A DNA stretch of 15,885 bases from Bacteroidales bacterium H10. Its GTDB lineage: Bacteria > Bacteroidota > Bacteroidia > Bacteroidales > Muribaculaceae. The DNA is taken from NCBI GenBank assembly GCA_001701295.1, contig DAAV01000140.1, positions 26,592 to 42,476 on the forward strand. Reading direction: 5' to 3'. Shown piece after piece: positions 6,245 to 13,898 of the stretch (its first letter is position 1; each line of letters begins with the position of its first letter). Under the pieces are notes generated by a model. That model was not told the origin of the DNA. It worked only from the letters and a program-made list of their open reading frames with translations, and did not search any database. The position numbers and the translations under genes were made by a program.

Positions 6245-9200
6245 TTATTTCATGAATTTAAGAACTGATGATCCGGCGCGTGCCACATATACCCCGGCAG
6301 GAAGCATGGATACATCCAGAGTCGAGACCTTTGAAACGAAAGCCACCCGCGTGCCATCAACCGTATATACTTCCAGATCTACGGCCCGGTCTCCGTTGCC
6401 GAAAATGATCAGCCGGCGTGCGGAGTCATAACGCAAGTCTGAATTTCCGTCCTCGATATCCGCGACAGCTGATCTCTGCGTGTCTATCTTGAGATTGTCG
6501 ATCATCAGACAGGTATTGTTCATCGGGACACCTGTATAACGCAAAGCCACACGGACTTTCTTGTTGTCGTAGGCCGACAGATCTGCCTCGGCAAGTCCCC
6601 ATTCCTCTACAGGAGCGCGACGTATCTCCTCGCCGACAACTGTGAAACTATCATACCCGTCGGCCTCTTCGGATACAAGAATGCTGAAAGGCTCGAGTTC
6701 GGATTGAAGAGTCTCAAGAGCGAAAGTCTTGACATATGCCTTGAACGATGTGTCGTCTCCGAGTTGCAGATAAGGAGAAACAATCCATACGTCACTGTGT
6801 TCAAGGCCCTCGGCACCCTCGGCATACTGATTATAGCAGAAAGCCACACCGAACCGGTCTCCCTCATAGGCATAAAATCCATTTATGGGAGTCTCATCCA
6901 TGCTTGGAACTGTTGTATGCGTGTTATATGCCATGAAACCACAGGGAACTCCACGGTTAGGATGATTGTAACGCCAGAAAAGATCGGTATTGACACCGTT
7001 CAGATCCTCCGTTGTCCATGCCGGATTAAGTCTGTCGCCGGCAGCGTCAAAGTCATGACAGCTTTCGAAATCCATAAAATAGGGATCACGCGGCTCGGCA
7101 CTTTCTATCGTCTTGGTCATCTTGTCGTTCGAAGCATTCTCGTCGCCAGAGAGCCTTACCACGCATTCCAGGGTATGCGTGCCAGGTTCAGACAGATCCA
7201 CACCGGTGAATTCCACAGGTATATCCTCGAAGAAGAGCGATGACACCTGTCTGATTCCTGCCGAGACCCCGTCTACCGACAGTTCCACATCAAACTCCGC
7301 ATCTTCCGAACCGGAATTGCGCACGTTGACTATAACGGTCTCCCCGTCGCCGAAGAGTGCCGATTCCTCATCCGGAGCTGCAAAACCCGCGACAGCCGCA
7401 TCTTTGGCATAAACTTTGGCATCGGCGGCGAAGAACGCGCGTATGGCAAGCGGATATCCCTGCACCTTGGAGAGTTCATCTCCCTCTCGCATCCAGCAGG
7501 ACTCGGGTGATGATGAATCGTATGCCAGTCCGAAATTGACAGTCGAGAGCTGCGCGGCTTCGAAATAATAAGAACCGGAGGGAAGCAGCATATCCTGCAT
7601 GTCGATCTTAAGGAAACCGCCGTTTCCGCGTGCGCATTCATGTGAAAAAATGCGTCGTCCGAGTTTTCCGTCTTCTACAATATATATGTTGAGTCCGATT
7701 CTGGAGTCGGCGGTCTCGCTCATATCAGTGTGGCATAGGCCTAAATCCACTGATGTAAGAGCGGACGGCGCAGCGATATTATATACATTGCCTACGTAAA
7801 GAGGTGCGCCATATGCTCCTGTGCCATCCACAAGATCCGTGAGATTTTCTGTAGACAACATGTCCCGTGTAACGGTGATTTCTGGGAAAGTCCATGTATT
7901 GTCCGCCATATAGGCATCCGGCTCGTTTGCAGACACTGTAATGTCGAATGTAAAGGTATCGCCCTCTGCGAAAACCGGAAGTTCGGCCTCGAACGGTATT
8001 GTCACGCTCTCACCGGCCGGTATCGAGACTTCCGCAGCCGATGATCCGGCAGACATGCCATTGACTTTGGCATCGATTCTGACGCCTGTCATCTGTTCCG
8101 AGCCACGGTTAGTCACCATCGCGCCATATACTCCTTTTTTTCCTGTATGTGACGCAGGAATATAGCGTGATACTGGTCCGTCACCGCCCTCCACTCTGAG
8201 GTCATGAGGGAAGAGTTCGGAAATAACCACCTCGTTAAGACGTATATGAGCCCGCGCGTCACTGTCGCCGGTATCCGCGATCACGACACTGTAGTTTCCC
8301 GGTTCAGTCACGGGAACCGTAAATTCTGTCTCTTTCGCCTCATTGGTCACGTTATCATCCACAAATGCAGTCTCATATGTCGAGGGATCATCTCCCGCTT
8401 TACCGAAAAGGACAGTCAGGGCGGTATTTTCCCAGCCTCCTGCGGCCACATACGACATCTTTACTCTTACAGGATTCGACAGAGTCATTCCGCGGCCCAA
8501 CAGTCCTGATTCCACTCCATGCTTCTGGGCGCTGAAGTCATTGAACATGGCCTCATAATGCCAGCCCTCCTCGTCCATCATAGTCCAGAAGGAGGTGTTT
8601 TCATTGTTCGAGAAGTTGGTCTGGACCGGAAGATCGGCATACGGCTCCAGGCATTCTATAATCCACATGGCGGACACTTCGACATCCTGTGCGGTCAGAC
8701 GGAAGTCAAGGTCATAAAAACCGGTCTTTGAAAAATCGACACCTTCTCCGATCATGAACGCTGACTTGCCGTCGGGAGAGAGAGCCGTATCAAATGTCTC
8801 CGATACAACAGCCTTGGCATTGCCCGGACCATTTACATTGCATGTAATGGTAAAATCCTTTAGGTCGGCCGTGCCGTGATTCTCTATCAGAAGTCCGACT
8901 TTACCGTCGGAAGGAAGATCGCAATTGGTAAACGGAGCCAATATTCTGGTTACGGTAATCTCCGGTTTGCCGACAAACTCCCCGTTGTCGACGAGAATAT
9001 CTGCCACATGTATGTTCAATCCGGCTTCCGATACGCCATGAAGGGCGACATAATAAATGCCTTCGGACGGCACATCGAAGTTTACAGCTTTCTTTATCCA
9101 CTCTTCTGTGGCAAACTCGAAAGTCGCCAGCACACGCATGTCTTCGGGACGCGGTGACCCGCCTATGCATACCTCGAGTTTTTCCATAGTATCCTCCAAG

Positions 9201-10270
9201 ACGGAACGTATATCAAGCAACACATGTCCGGTACCCGCAGACATATTCAACGGTTGCGATATCAGCCAGTCGTCTCCTATCTTGTCACCGTTGAAGTTAC
9301 CGCTGCACGAGGCAACACCCTGGGCTCCCGATGGATTGGCTATCCATTCGTTAATACGCCACGTGCTGTCGTCGCCGTTGGCGTCTATGACTATCCAGTC
9401 CATGTCGAATGCTTCCATATTCGATGCGAAATCATAGGCAAAGGGAAGATCGAGCGGCTGCAGATGGCGGAATGTTCCCGATACGGTATTATTGAGCGGC
9501 AGCATGTCTCCGGGGGCCTCGATTCCCGCCGTCACATTATATATTGCCGGACTGGAGAAGTCAGCCTTGGTCATGAATACATAATCCAGACTTTCGCCCG
9601 GAGCGATCGTGCCCGGCAATGTCTCGCGGACAGGATCTCCTCCGTTTATGGAATACCATACCTTTACATTTTCAGATACGGACGTAGCGCAGTTTATCAC
9701 CTTGACGGCGATATCTTCGGCCCGTGTCATACCCATTCCGGTAGATGGCAACTGCAATGAGGATATGCCGTAGTCACATTCCACCTCAAGCGCTATGAAA
9801 TCCTCTTCCCCATATTGGGTAGGACGCATACCTGCCTTGAAACGGTAGGTCTTGCCGGCCTCGAAAACAAAATCATCACCCACGGCATAGTCTCCCGCGG
9901 GTATGCCCATTCCCTCGTATAGAGGCACGACGCTCATCCAGTCGTAGGTCCCGGCGGGAACATAGACCGACACCTCCCCGTCGACCACGCAGTTGGGAGT
10001 ATCCCCTACAGGGTCGGCATTCTCCGGTATTTTGTACTCGAACTCGGAATAGTCTCCGAAAAAATAACTTCCGGGATTGAAAAAGATATTCCCGTAGGTG
10101 GAATGGTCGGCATCAAGAAGCAACTGAAAACCGTTGTGTCCGTTTCCGAACACATCACGCGCTTCAAGAATCACCTCGCTCATTCCTTCGGGAATACGCG
10201 ACCGGGAGAATGCGTCTGCCGACGGCAGCATCGCCGTAAGCAATGCGATGGTAAGTAAATCATTTCTCAT
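6245..10270 (-). CDS. Secreted gingipain-like DUF2436 adhesin, T9SS tail
   Basis: The 1341-residue product begins with a signal peptide (MRNDLLTIALLTAMLPSADA). The ATG at 10270 is chosen for that reason; a longer frame to 10444 lacks a signal and would cover the promoter. Residues about 38-165 match DUF2436, the module in the haemagglutinin regions of Porphyromonas gingipains (GFQLLLDADHSTYG at 47-60, IPENADPV, and FEAGKTYRF). A jelly-roll of the cleaved-adhesin or choice-of-anchor type follows (about 275-440, with GDDWLISQPLNMS). Ig/CARDB-like repeats fill the middle. A second jelly-roll near the C-terminus contains SDVWIVSPYLQLGDD. The last 70 or so residues (VYTVDGTRV, LPAGVYVARAG, ending KFMK) resemble a type IX secretion sorting domain. 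It is probably a cell-surface adhesin; no protease residues are seen. The divergent TPR-HTH gene is the likely regulator. Confidence 0.87.
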   Translation of the reverse strand: MRNDLLTIALLTAMLPSADAFSRSRIPEGMSEVILEARDVFGNGHNGFQLLLDADHSTYGNIFFNPGSYFFGDYSEFEYKIPENADPVGDTPNCVVDGEVSVYVPAGTYDWMSVVPLYEGMGIPAGDYAVGDDFVFEAGKTYRFKAGMRPTQYGEEDFIALEVECDYGISSLQLPSTGMGMTRAEDIAVKVINCATSVSENVKVWYSINGGDPVRETLPGTIAPGESLDYVFMTKADFSSPAIYNVTAGIEAPGDMLPLNNTVSGTFRHLQPLDLPFAYDFASNMEAFDMDWIVIDANGDDSTWRINEWIANPSGAQGVASCSGNFNGDKIGDDWLISQPLNMSAGTGHVLLDIRSVLEDTMEKLEVCIGGSPRPEDMRVLATFEFATEEWIKKAVNFDVPSEGIYYVALHGVSEAGLNIHVADILVDNGEFVGKPEITVTRILAPFTNCDLPSDGKVGLLIENHGTADLKDFTITCNVNGPGNAKAVVSETFDTALSPDGKSAFMIGEGVDFSKTGFYDLDFRLTAQDVEVSAMWIIECLEPYADLPVQTNFSNNENTSFWTMMDEEGWHYEAMFNDFSAQKHGVESGLLGRGMTLSNPVRVKMSYVAAGGWENTALTVLFGKAGDDPSTYETAFVDDNVTNEAKETEFTVPVTEPGNYSVVIADTGDSDARAHIRLNEVVISELFPHDLRVEGGDGPVSRYIPASHTGKKGVYGAMVTNRGSEQMTGVRIDAKVNGMSAGSSAAEVSIPAGESVTIPFEAELPVFAEGDTFTFDITVSANEPDAYMADNTWTFPEITVTRDMLSTENLTDLVDGTGAYGAPLYVGNVYNIAAPSALTSVDLGLCHTDMSETADSRIGLNIYIVEDGKLGRRIFSHECARGNGGFLKIDMQDMLLPSGSYYFEAAQLSTVNFGLAYDSSSPESCWMREGDELSKVQGYPLAIRAFFAADAKVYAKDAAVAGFAAPDEESALFGDGETVIVNVRNSGSEDAEFDVELSVDGVSAGIRQVSSLFFEDIPVEFTGVDLSEPGTHTLECVVRLSGDENASNDKMTKTIESAEPRDPYFMDFESCHDFDAAGDRLNPAWTTEDLNGVNTDLFWRYNHPNRGVPCGFMAYNTHTTVPSMDETPINGFYAYEGDRFGVAFCYNQYAEGAEGLEHSDVWIVSPYLQLGDDTSFKAYVKTFALETLQSELEPFSILVSEEADGYDSFTVVGEEIRRAPVEEWGLAEADLSAYDNKKVRVALRYTGVPMNNTCLMIDNLKIDTQRSAVADIEDGNSDLRYDSARRLIIFGNGDRAVDLEVYTVDGTRVAFVSKVSTLDVSMLPAGVYVARAGSSVLKFMK

Positions 10271-10308
10271 ATGCTCGTCAATTATATTGATGTATAACTT
10301 TTCAGATG

Positions 10309-10338
10309 CAAAGATAAGGGAGGGCACGACTTCCGAAA
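10309..10338 (-). promoter_or_regulatory. Promoter of the DUF2436 adhesin gene
   Basis: On the minus strand TATCTTTG (10309-10316) matches the TAnnTTTG -7 consensus exactly. About 18 bases upstream lies TTTC (10335-10338), one base off the -33 TTTG. Transcription would begin near 10303, leaving a leader of roughly 30 bases before the ATG at 10270. This placement also supports the shorter start of the protein. Confidence 0.5.
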
Positions 10339-10409
10339 AAATAATACATATAGACAAATGATATACAAAATCAAAAAGTAACTGAAATTTCACGGCTTGT
10401 ACATCGCGG

Positions 10410-10439
10410 ATATGACAAATTGTTGTAATTTTGTCATAT
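10410..10439. promoter_or_regulatory. Perfect inverted repeat, probable operator
   Basis: ATATGACAAA (10410-10419) and TTTGTCATAT (10430-10439) are exact inverted copies separated by 10 bases, so the half-site centres are 20 bases (two helical turns) apart. The right arm overlaps the regulator gene's -7 element and its ATG. It is about 72 bases behind the adhesin gene's -33 region on the opposite strand. This arrangement suits a dimeric DNA-binding protein, plausibly the adjacent TPR-HTH protein acting on both genes. That identity is inference. Confidence 0.6.
10426..10433 (+). promoter_or_regulatory. -7 element of TPR-HTH regulator gene
   Basis: TAATTTTG matches the Bacteroidetes -7 consensus and ends only four bases before the ATG at 10438. 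If used, the transcript would be leaderless or nearly so. No TTTG is seen at the standard spacing; CTTG at 10396-10399 is 26 bases away. The element is inside the inverted repeat, so binding there would block it. Confidence 0.4.
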
Positions 10440-12159
10440 GTCAAGAATCCTATTTATATTGTCGGCAATACTGCTCGGCGGCCTGATGTCCTGCAGGGCC
10501 GATGCGCTCCAGTCGCTATGGGCGCCTCTCGGGAAGGAAGTGGAGGCATTCGACTCGATGATGGAGCGGGCTGCTTTTGTCGATATGCCCAAACGTGATT
10601 TCAAGGCCATAGCATCTCGACTCTATGTACCTGCCAATACACCCGATCCCCGGCAGGCCCGGGCACGCGTTTGTTTCTGGAAAGGCTGGGTCACCGTAAA
10701 AGATGATCCTGCGTCAGCCCTTAAACTGGCCCTTCAGGCCATAGCCTTGTGCGACTCCACACGCTACCCGTATGATCATACCCGCTTCCTGCTGCTGAAA
10801 GCGGATTGCTTCAGATACAGCGGCAGTTTCGCCGACGCATATTTTCTATATCGTGACAACATTGATAAGCTTAAAAAATTCGGAGACGATTTCTGGACCG
10901 CCAAGGCTATGGTCTGTCTGGGTGTCATTCTTCAGGATCTGGGCGAATATCATGAGGCCGACATTTATTATTCCCGCGCACAGGCCCTCTTTGAAAAGGC
11001 CGGAAGCCGCGCCGCCTCCACCAAGAATCTGATAAACCTTGCCAATACAAGCTATCTCCTCGGAGACAAAGAAAAGGGTCTGTCCTATCTGAACGGTCTT
11101 GAAAAGAACAAATACGTCATCAACGACTCAATCTATGTCGCCAACGTCCTCGTATCGAGATTCCATATATCTGAATACAACGACACGGCGGCGGCGCAGA
11201 AAGCATATGAGATCAGCAACTGCATAAGCGATGACAATCTGGCGGTCATCTCCAGAGTCGCCCTGGGACTGTCGTCGTTAAATAAAGGAAAGCCACGCGA
11301 GGCCATTGACTATTACACCAAGGCTTATGGCATAGCCGACAGGCTCAATGACCATCCGAACAAGAAATTCATATTGGAAGGTCTTGAGAAATGCTACACG
11401 GCTCTTGGCAATCCTGACAGTGCCTCCATATGCCGCCAGCAGATCCTGATGCTTAACGATTCAGTATATTATCAGGAAAACATCGACAATTTAAAAAGAT
11501 TCGAATATCTCACGACTATCAACGACTATGAACAGACCTTACGCCGTCAGGAAGAGCGACACCGGATGCGTTCGATCCTGACCATGTCTCTGATCGTGTT
11601 TCTTGTCGTGGTACTCGTTCTTTCCCTGTGGCTTCTCTGGACCTCGAGAAGAAGAAACATGACCGAGCGACGCCTTCAGGAAGAAAAGAACCGCCGCCTT
11701 GAACTACTTAACCGTCAATATACCATAGAAATAGAGGCAAAAGAAAAGGAAATAGCCTCAAATACGGTGATTCTGGCTCAGAAAAATACCAAACTCAAGG
11801 AACTCGCCGAGCAGATCCGGCTCATGGAAAAACAAGGAGAGATAGCACGCTCTGAAAGCCAAATACTTAATGATAGAATCTCCAATGAACTTTCCACCGA
11901 TGATGACTGGAAATACTTCAAACTGCGATTCGACAAGGTGCATCCTCTCTTTTTCGCCTCACTCAAGGAAGCATATCCGGCACTGTCGAAGACCGAACTG
12001 CGGCTATGCGCCTACATACGCGTAGGCATGAGTGCCAAAGAGATTGCCCAGATTCTTTCCGTACGTCCCGAAACGGTCAATACATCGCGTTACCGCATCC
12101 GCCGCAAAATGCAGCTCGACCCGCAGGAATCCCTCGAGGCCATTCTCGAAAACTTCTGA
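10438..12159 (+). CDS. Membrane TPR regulator with LuxR-like HTH
   Basis: This 573-residue protein starts with a signal sequence ending in a lipobox-like LMSC (Cys19). Tetratricopeptide-type helices fill about 80-360, with clear units near AKAMVCLGVILQDLGEYHEA and ALGLSSLNKGKPREAIDYYT. A single membrane helix follows at about 379-401, then a charged coiled coil to about 490. A C-terminal LuxR/sigma-4-like helix-turn-helix ends the protein (KTELRLCAYIRVGMSAKEIA from about 518, then LSVRPETVNTSRYRIRRKM). The sensor part would be periplasmic and the DNA-binding part cytoplasmic, a one-protein signalling layout common in Bacteroidales. It is divergent from the large adhesin-like gene and shares a 167-base control region with it, so it probably regulates that gene. 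The signal sensed is unknown. The ATG overlaps the inverted repeat and no better start is seen. Confidence 0.88.
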   Translation: MSRILFILSAILLGGLMSCRADALQSLWAPLGKEVEAFDSMMERAAFVDMPKRDFKAIASRLYVPANTPDPRQARARVCFWKGWVTVKDDPASALKLALQAIALCDSTRYPYDHTRFLLLKADCFRYSGSFADAYFLYRDNIDKLKKFGDDFWTAKAMVCLGVILQDLGEYHEADIYYSRAQALFEKAGSRAASTKNLINLANTSYLLGDKEKGLSYLNGLEKNKYVINDSIYVANVLVSRFHISEYNDTAAAQKAYEISNCISDDNLAVISRVALGLSSLNKGKPREAIDYYTKAYGIADRLNDHPNKKFILEGLEKCYTALGNPDSASICRQQILMLNDSVYYQENIDNLKRFEYLTTINDYEQTLRRQEERHRMRSILTMSLIVFLVVVLVLSLWLLWTSRRRNMTERRLQEEKNRRLELLNRQYTIEIEAKEKEIASNTVILAQKNTKLKELAEQIRLMEKQGEIARSESQILNDRISNELSTDDDWKYFKLRFDKVHPLFFASLKEAYPALSKTELRLCAYIRVGMSAKEIAQILSVRPETVNTSRYRIRRKMQLDPQESLEAILENF

Positions 12160-12332
12160 TCCTGCCACATCCCGCTCGAACGCATATATGCACCTTGGAC
12201 CTGCACATATTGCCTGCATACAGTCCGACTCACTACCGCCTGCCACCTGACTTTGACAGTCCGACGAATCCTACCCTAAATAGCTGCCTTACCGATTATT
12301 TTTCGTAACTTTACAACTTTAAAGCAACCTCT

Positions 12333-13283
12333 ATGGAAGAAAACGAAAATAAAAATATATTAGAACCGATTGGCAATAGCGATAATGCAGCTCTGATGCC
12401 AATTGAAAATCTGATTTATGTGATTCGCGGTCAACAAGTAATGATTGACAGCGACTTGGCCCGTCTATATGGTGTAGAAACACGACGCCTAAATGAGCAA
12501 GTAAAGAGAAATAATGACCGCTTCCCGGATGATTTTATGATTCAGCTCACAAACCACGAGGTACAAAACTTGATGTCGCAAATTGCGACATCAAGTTCAA
12601 GATCACAAAATGTGATATCAAGTTGGGGAGGAAATCGTAAGCCGCCCTATGCGTTCACTGAAAATGGAGTCGCCATGTTAAGTAGTGTGCTTCGATCCAA
12701 AACTGCTATAGAGGTAAATATCCGCATTATGAGGGCTTTTACTGCCATGCGCAGTTTCCTGATGAGCAATGCGCATATGTTCAAAAGGCTTGAAACCGTA
12801 GAGCATAATTATTTGCTTGTCAATCGCCATCTATCGGAACATGACAGAAAATTTGAAGAGGTGCTGTCGCGCCTTGACGATAAGGATTCCGAGCCGATTG
12901 AAGGGTTCTTCTTTGAGGGCCAGATATTCGACGCATATTCACTCATTTCCGATTTGATCAGGAAGGCAACAAGAAGAATCGTGCTGATTGACAACTATGT
13001 GGATGACCGAATACTGAAAGTTTTGACAAAGCGAGGTGAAGACGTATCTGCGACAATCTATACAGACCCGCGCCATTCCCAGATAAGCAATGACCTACGC
13101 CGACATAATGCCCAATACCCACGAATAGAGGTAAGACATTGCACGAATGTACATGACCGTTTCCTGATAATCGACGATACTGTCTATTTCATCGGCGGCT
13201 CAATCAAGGATCTCGGCAAGAAGATTGTCGCATTCAGCCAGATGCACCAGAATCCGAATGACATTCTTTCAAAGCTGAGATAA
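12333..13283 (+). CDS. ORF6N-domain protein with PLD-like C-terminus
   Basis: This 316-residue protein has an ORF6N domain (about 22-135), a DNA-binding-associated module related to phage KilA-N proteins. It is recognisable by VIRGQQVMIDSDLARLYGVE, LNEQVKRNNDRFPDDFMIQL and PYAFTENGVAMLSSVL. A coiled segment follows, then a C-terminal domain (about 190-316) with a phospholipase-D-like fold. That domain's single HKD-type motif is HDRFLIIDD (His273, Arg where Lys is usual, then Asp), followed by GGSIKDLGKK. Chromosomal copies are common in Bacteroidetes; function is not established. An insertion-like stretch (SQIATSSSRSQNVISS) between FMIQL and WGG is a 9-residue tandem duplication made of palindromic DNA. 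A weak -7-like TAACTTTA lies at 12306-12313. The base composition looks more A/T-rich than the neighbours, and with phage affinity suggests acquisition; this is inference. Confidence 0.88.
   Translation: MEENENKNILEPIGNSDNAALMPIENLIYVIRGQQVMIDSDLARLYGVETRRLNEQVKRNNDRFPDDFMIQLTNHEVQNLMSQIATSSSRSQNVISSWGGNRKPPYAFTENGVAMLSSVLRSKTAIEVNIRIMRAFTAMRSFLMSNAHMFKRLETVEHNYLLVNRHLSEHDRKFEEVLSRLDDKDSEPIEGFFFEGQIFDAYSLISDLIRKATRRIVLIDNYVDDRILKVLTKRGEDVSATIYTDPRHSQISNDLRRHNAQYPRIEVRHCTNVHDRFLIIDDTVYFIGGSIKDLGKKIVAFSQMHQNPNDILSKLR
12567..12597. repeat. 31-bp palindrome inside ORF6N gene
   Basis: AACTTGATGTCGCAA (12567-12581) and TTGCGACATCAAGTT (12583-12597) are exact inverted copies around a single central A. 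It is wholly within coding sequence, at the variable stretch just before WGG of the ORF6N domain. It could form a cruciform or RNA hairpin, bind a dimeric protein, or be the remnant of an inserted palindromic element. Confidence 0.9.
12576..12624 (+). repeat. 27-bp period tandem repeat in ORF6N gene
   Basis: The 22 bases at 12576-12597 recur at 12603-12624 with 18 of 22 identical, a 27-base period that keeps the reading frame. The encoded units are SQIATSS and SQNVISS. The second copy holds its own smaller palindrome, ATCACA and TGTGAT around AAA (12602-12616). Confidence 0.75.
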
Positions 13284-13300
13284 TCCCTATATGAATAATA

Positions 13301-13327
13301 TTCAAGGTCACAAATTGTGACCTTGAA
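13301..13327. repeat. 27-bp palindrome downstream of ORF6N gene
   Basis: TTCAAGGTCACAA (13301-13313) and TTGTGACCTTGAA (13315-13327) are exact inverted copies around a central A, 17 bases after the ORF6N stop codon. Its core GTCACAA-A-TTGTGAC differs from the in-gene palindrome core GTCGCAA-A-TTGCGAC by one symmetric pair of changes, so the two look like the same class of site. No T-tract follows directly, so it is not a standard terminator. Confidence 0.85.
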
Positions 13328-13338
13328 AGGCAACATAT

Positions 13339-13364
13339 AAAGCTCTGCTTCGGCAGGGCTTTTT
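13339..13364 (+). terminator. UUCG-loop intrinsic terminator
   Basis: AGCTCTGC (13341-13348) pairs with GCAGGGCT (13353-13360), with one T-G wobble, around the stable tetraloop TTCG. The stem is preceded by A residues and followed by a T-run. It lies 55 bases past the ORF6N stop codon, is correctly oriented to end that transcript, and follows the 27-bp palindrome. Confidence 0.85.
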
Positions 13365-13447
13365 GCATTCTCCCCTGTTTGACATTTCAACCGGAATTGC
13401 ACGTTGACCCTGACTTAACAACATTTCGAGACATGGACTATATAATA

Positions 13448-13480
13448 AACGTCCTGCAAATATAATATTTGCAGGACGTT
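13448..13480 (-). terminator. Hairpin terminator of tRNA-Ser gene
   Basis: AACGTCCTGCAAATA (13448-13462) pairs perfectly with TATTTGCAGGACGTT (13466-13480) around a 3-base loop. On the minus strand it starts 10 bases after the tRNA 3' end and is followed by T-rich sequence (TTATTATATA). This fits a terminator for the tRNA transcript; it could also stop readthrough on the plus strand. Confidence 0.75.
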
Positions 13481-13490
13481 GGTGATAGCT

Positions 13491-13580
13491 TGGCGGAGAG
13501 GACGAGATTCGAACTCGTGGTAGGATTGCTCCTACGTCAGTTTAGCAAACTGGTGGTTTCAGCCACTCACCCACCTCTCC
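13491..13580 (-). tRNA. tRNA-Ser(GCU) with encoded CCA
   Basis: The minus strand reads GGAGAGG at the 5' end, paired with CCTCTCC and followed by G and an encoded CCA. The anticodon loop TTGCTAA gives anticodon GCU, which reads AGC/AGU serine codons. The long variable arm (GTAGGAGCAATCCTAC) is the class II hallmark of serine tRNAs, and the T arm is ACGAG-TTCGAAT-CTCGT. It has its own promoter upstream and a hairpin terminator downstream, and appears to be a single-gene unit. Confidence 0.97.
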
Positions 13581-13654
13581 ATTATGTCCGCTTGGCGAAT
13601 ATGTTCCTATTGGCGAATTATAAATCTCCTCGGATTCGTATCGCTTTGCAAATG

Positions 13655-13686
13655 CAAAGTTAAACATTTTTCTCCATTCTGCCAAA
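13655..13686 (-). promoter_or_regulatory. Promoter of tRNA-Ser
   Basis: On the minus strand TTTG (13683-13686), a 20-base gap and TAACTTTG (13655-13662) form a full match to the Bacteroidetes -33/-7 promoter. Transcription would start near 13649, about 70 bases before the tRNA. An inverted repeat, CTTTGCA-AA-TGCAAAG (13644-13659), overlaps the -7 element and predicted start. Confidence 0.75.
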
Positions 13687-13787
13687 TCTTTCTTCACCAT
13701 TTATTAATTTTATTTTCCAAACAGCATCAGGCCAACTGCTTAAATGATAAACTAACCGACTCCAATGGTATATGTGTGGGCATTTAG

Positions 13788-13818
13788 TTGCATTTATTAT
13801 TAATTTTGCATAATTTTG
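13788..13818 (+). promoter_or_regulatory. Promoter of GH31 gene, doubled -7 element
   Basis: TAATTTTGCA occurs twice in tandem (13801-13810 and 13811-13820), so two -7 elements (TAATTTTG) lie 10 bases apart. TTG at 13788-13790 is 20 bases before the second, the right spacing for a -33 element. Transcription would start near 13824 and leave a leader of about 75 bases. The 318 bases between the tRNA and this coding start hold the two opposite promoters and the leader hairpin; no further gene is seen. Confidence 0.65.
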
Positions 13819-13845
13819 CAATCGGAATACCACTCGTTTCCCAAA

Positions 13846-13859
13846 GGACCGAGAGGTCC
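13846..13859 (+). promoter_or_regulatory. GNRA-loop hairpin in GH31 leader
   Basis: GGACC (13846-13850) pairs with GGTCC (13855-13859) around GAGA, a GNRA tetraloop. It would lie about 20 bases from the 5' end of the predicted transcript. It could stabilise the mRNA or act in translation control; no known riboswitch is recognised. Confidence 0.45.
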
Positions 13860-13898
13860 CGACCTAACAACCTTTTAATCAACTTTTAATTACCAATC

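Noticed and set aside
6218..10389. 12-base direct repeat GTAACTGAAATT at 6218-6229 and 10378-10389 flanking the adhesin gene
   Set aside because: Several exact 12-base repeats are expected by chance in a window of this size, and no mobile-element genes or inverted ends are present.
10271..10444. 58-residue N-terminal extension of the adhesin-like protein
   Set aside because: It covers a good promoter and the operator repeat, and a clear signal peptide starts at the ATG at 10270.
12220..12265. Direct repeat ACAGTCCGAC at 12220-12229 and 12256-12265
   Set aside because: Only 10 bases long, two copies, no link to a promoter element; chance is likely.
12567..13327. Repeats near the ORF6N gene as a CRISPR array
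   Set aside because: Only two or three palindromic units with coding sequence between them, no regular spacers and no cas genes.
13491..13580. tRNA-Ser as an integration attachment site for a phage-like element including the ORF6N gene
   Set aside because: No integrase gene and no second copy of the tRNA 3' end are seen in the window.
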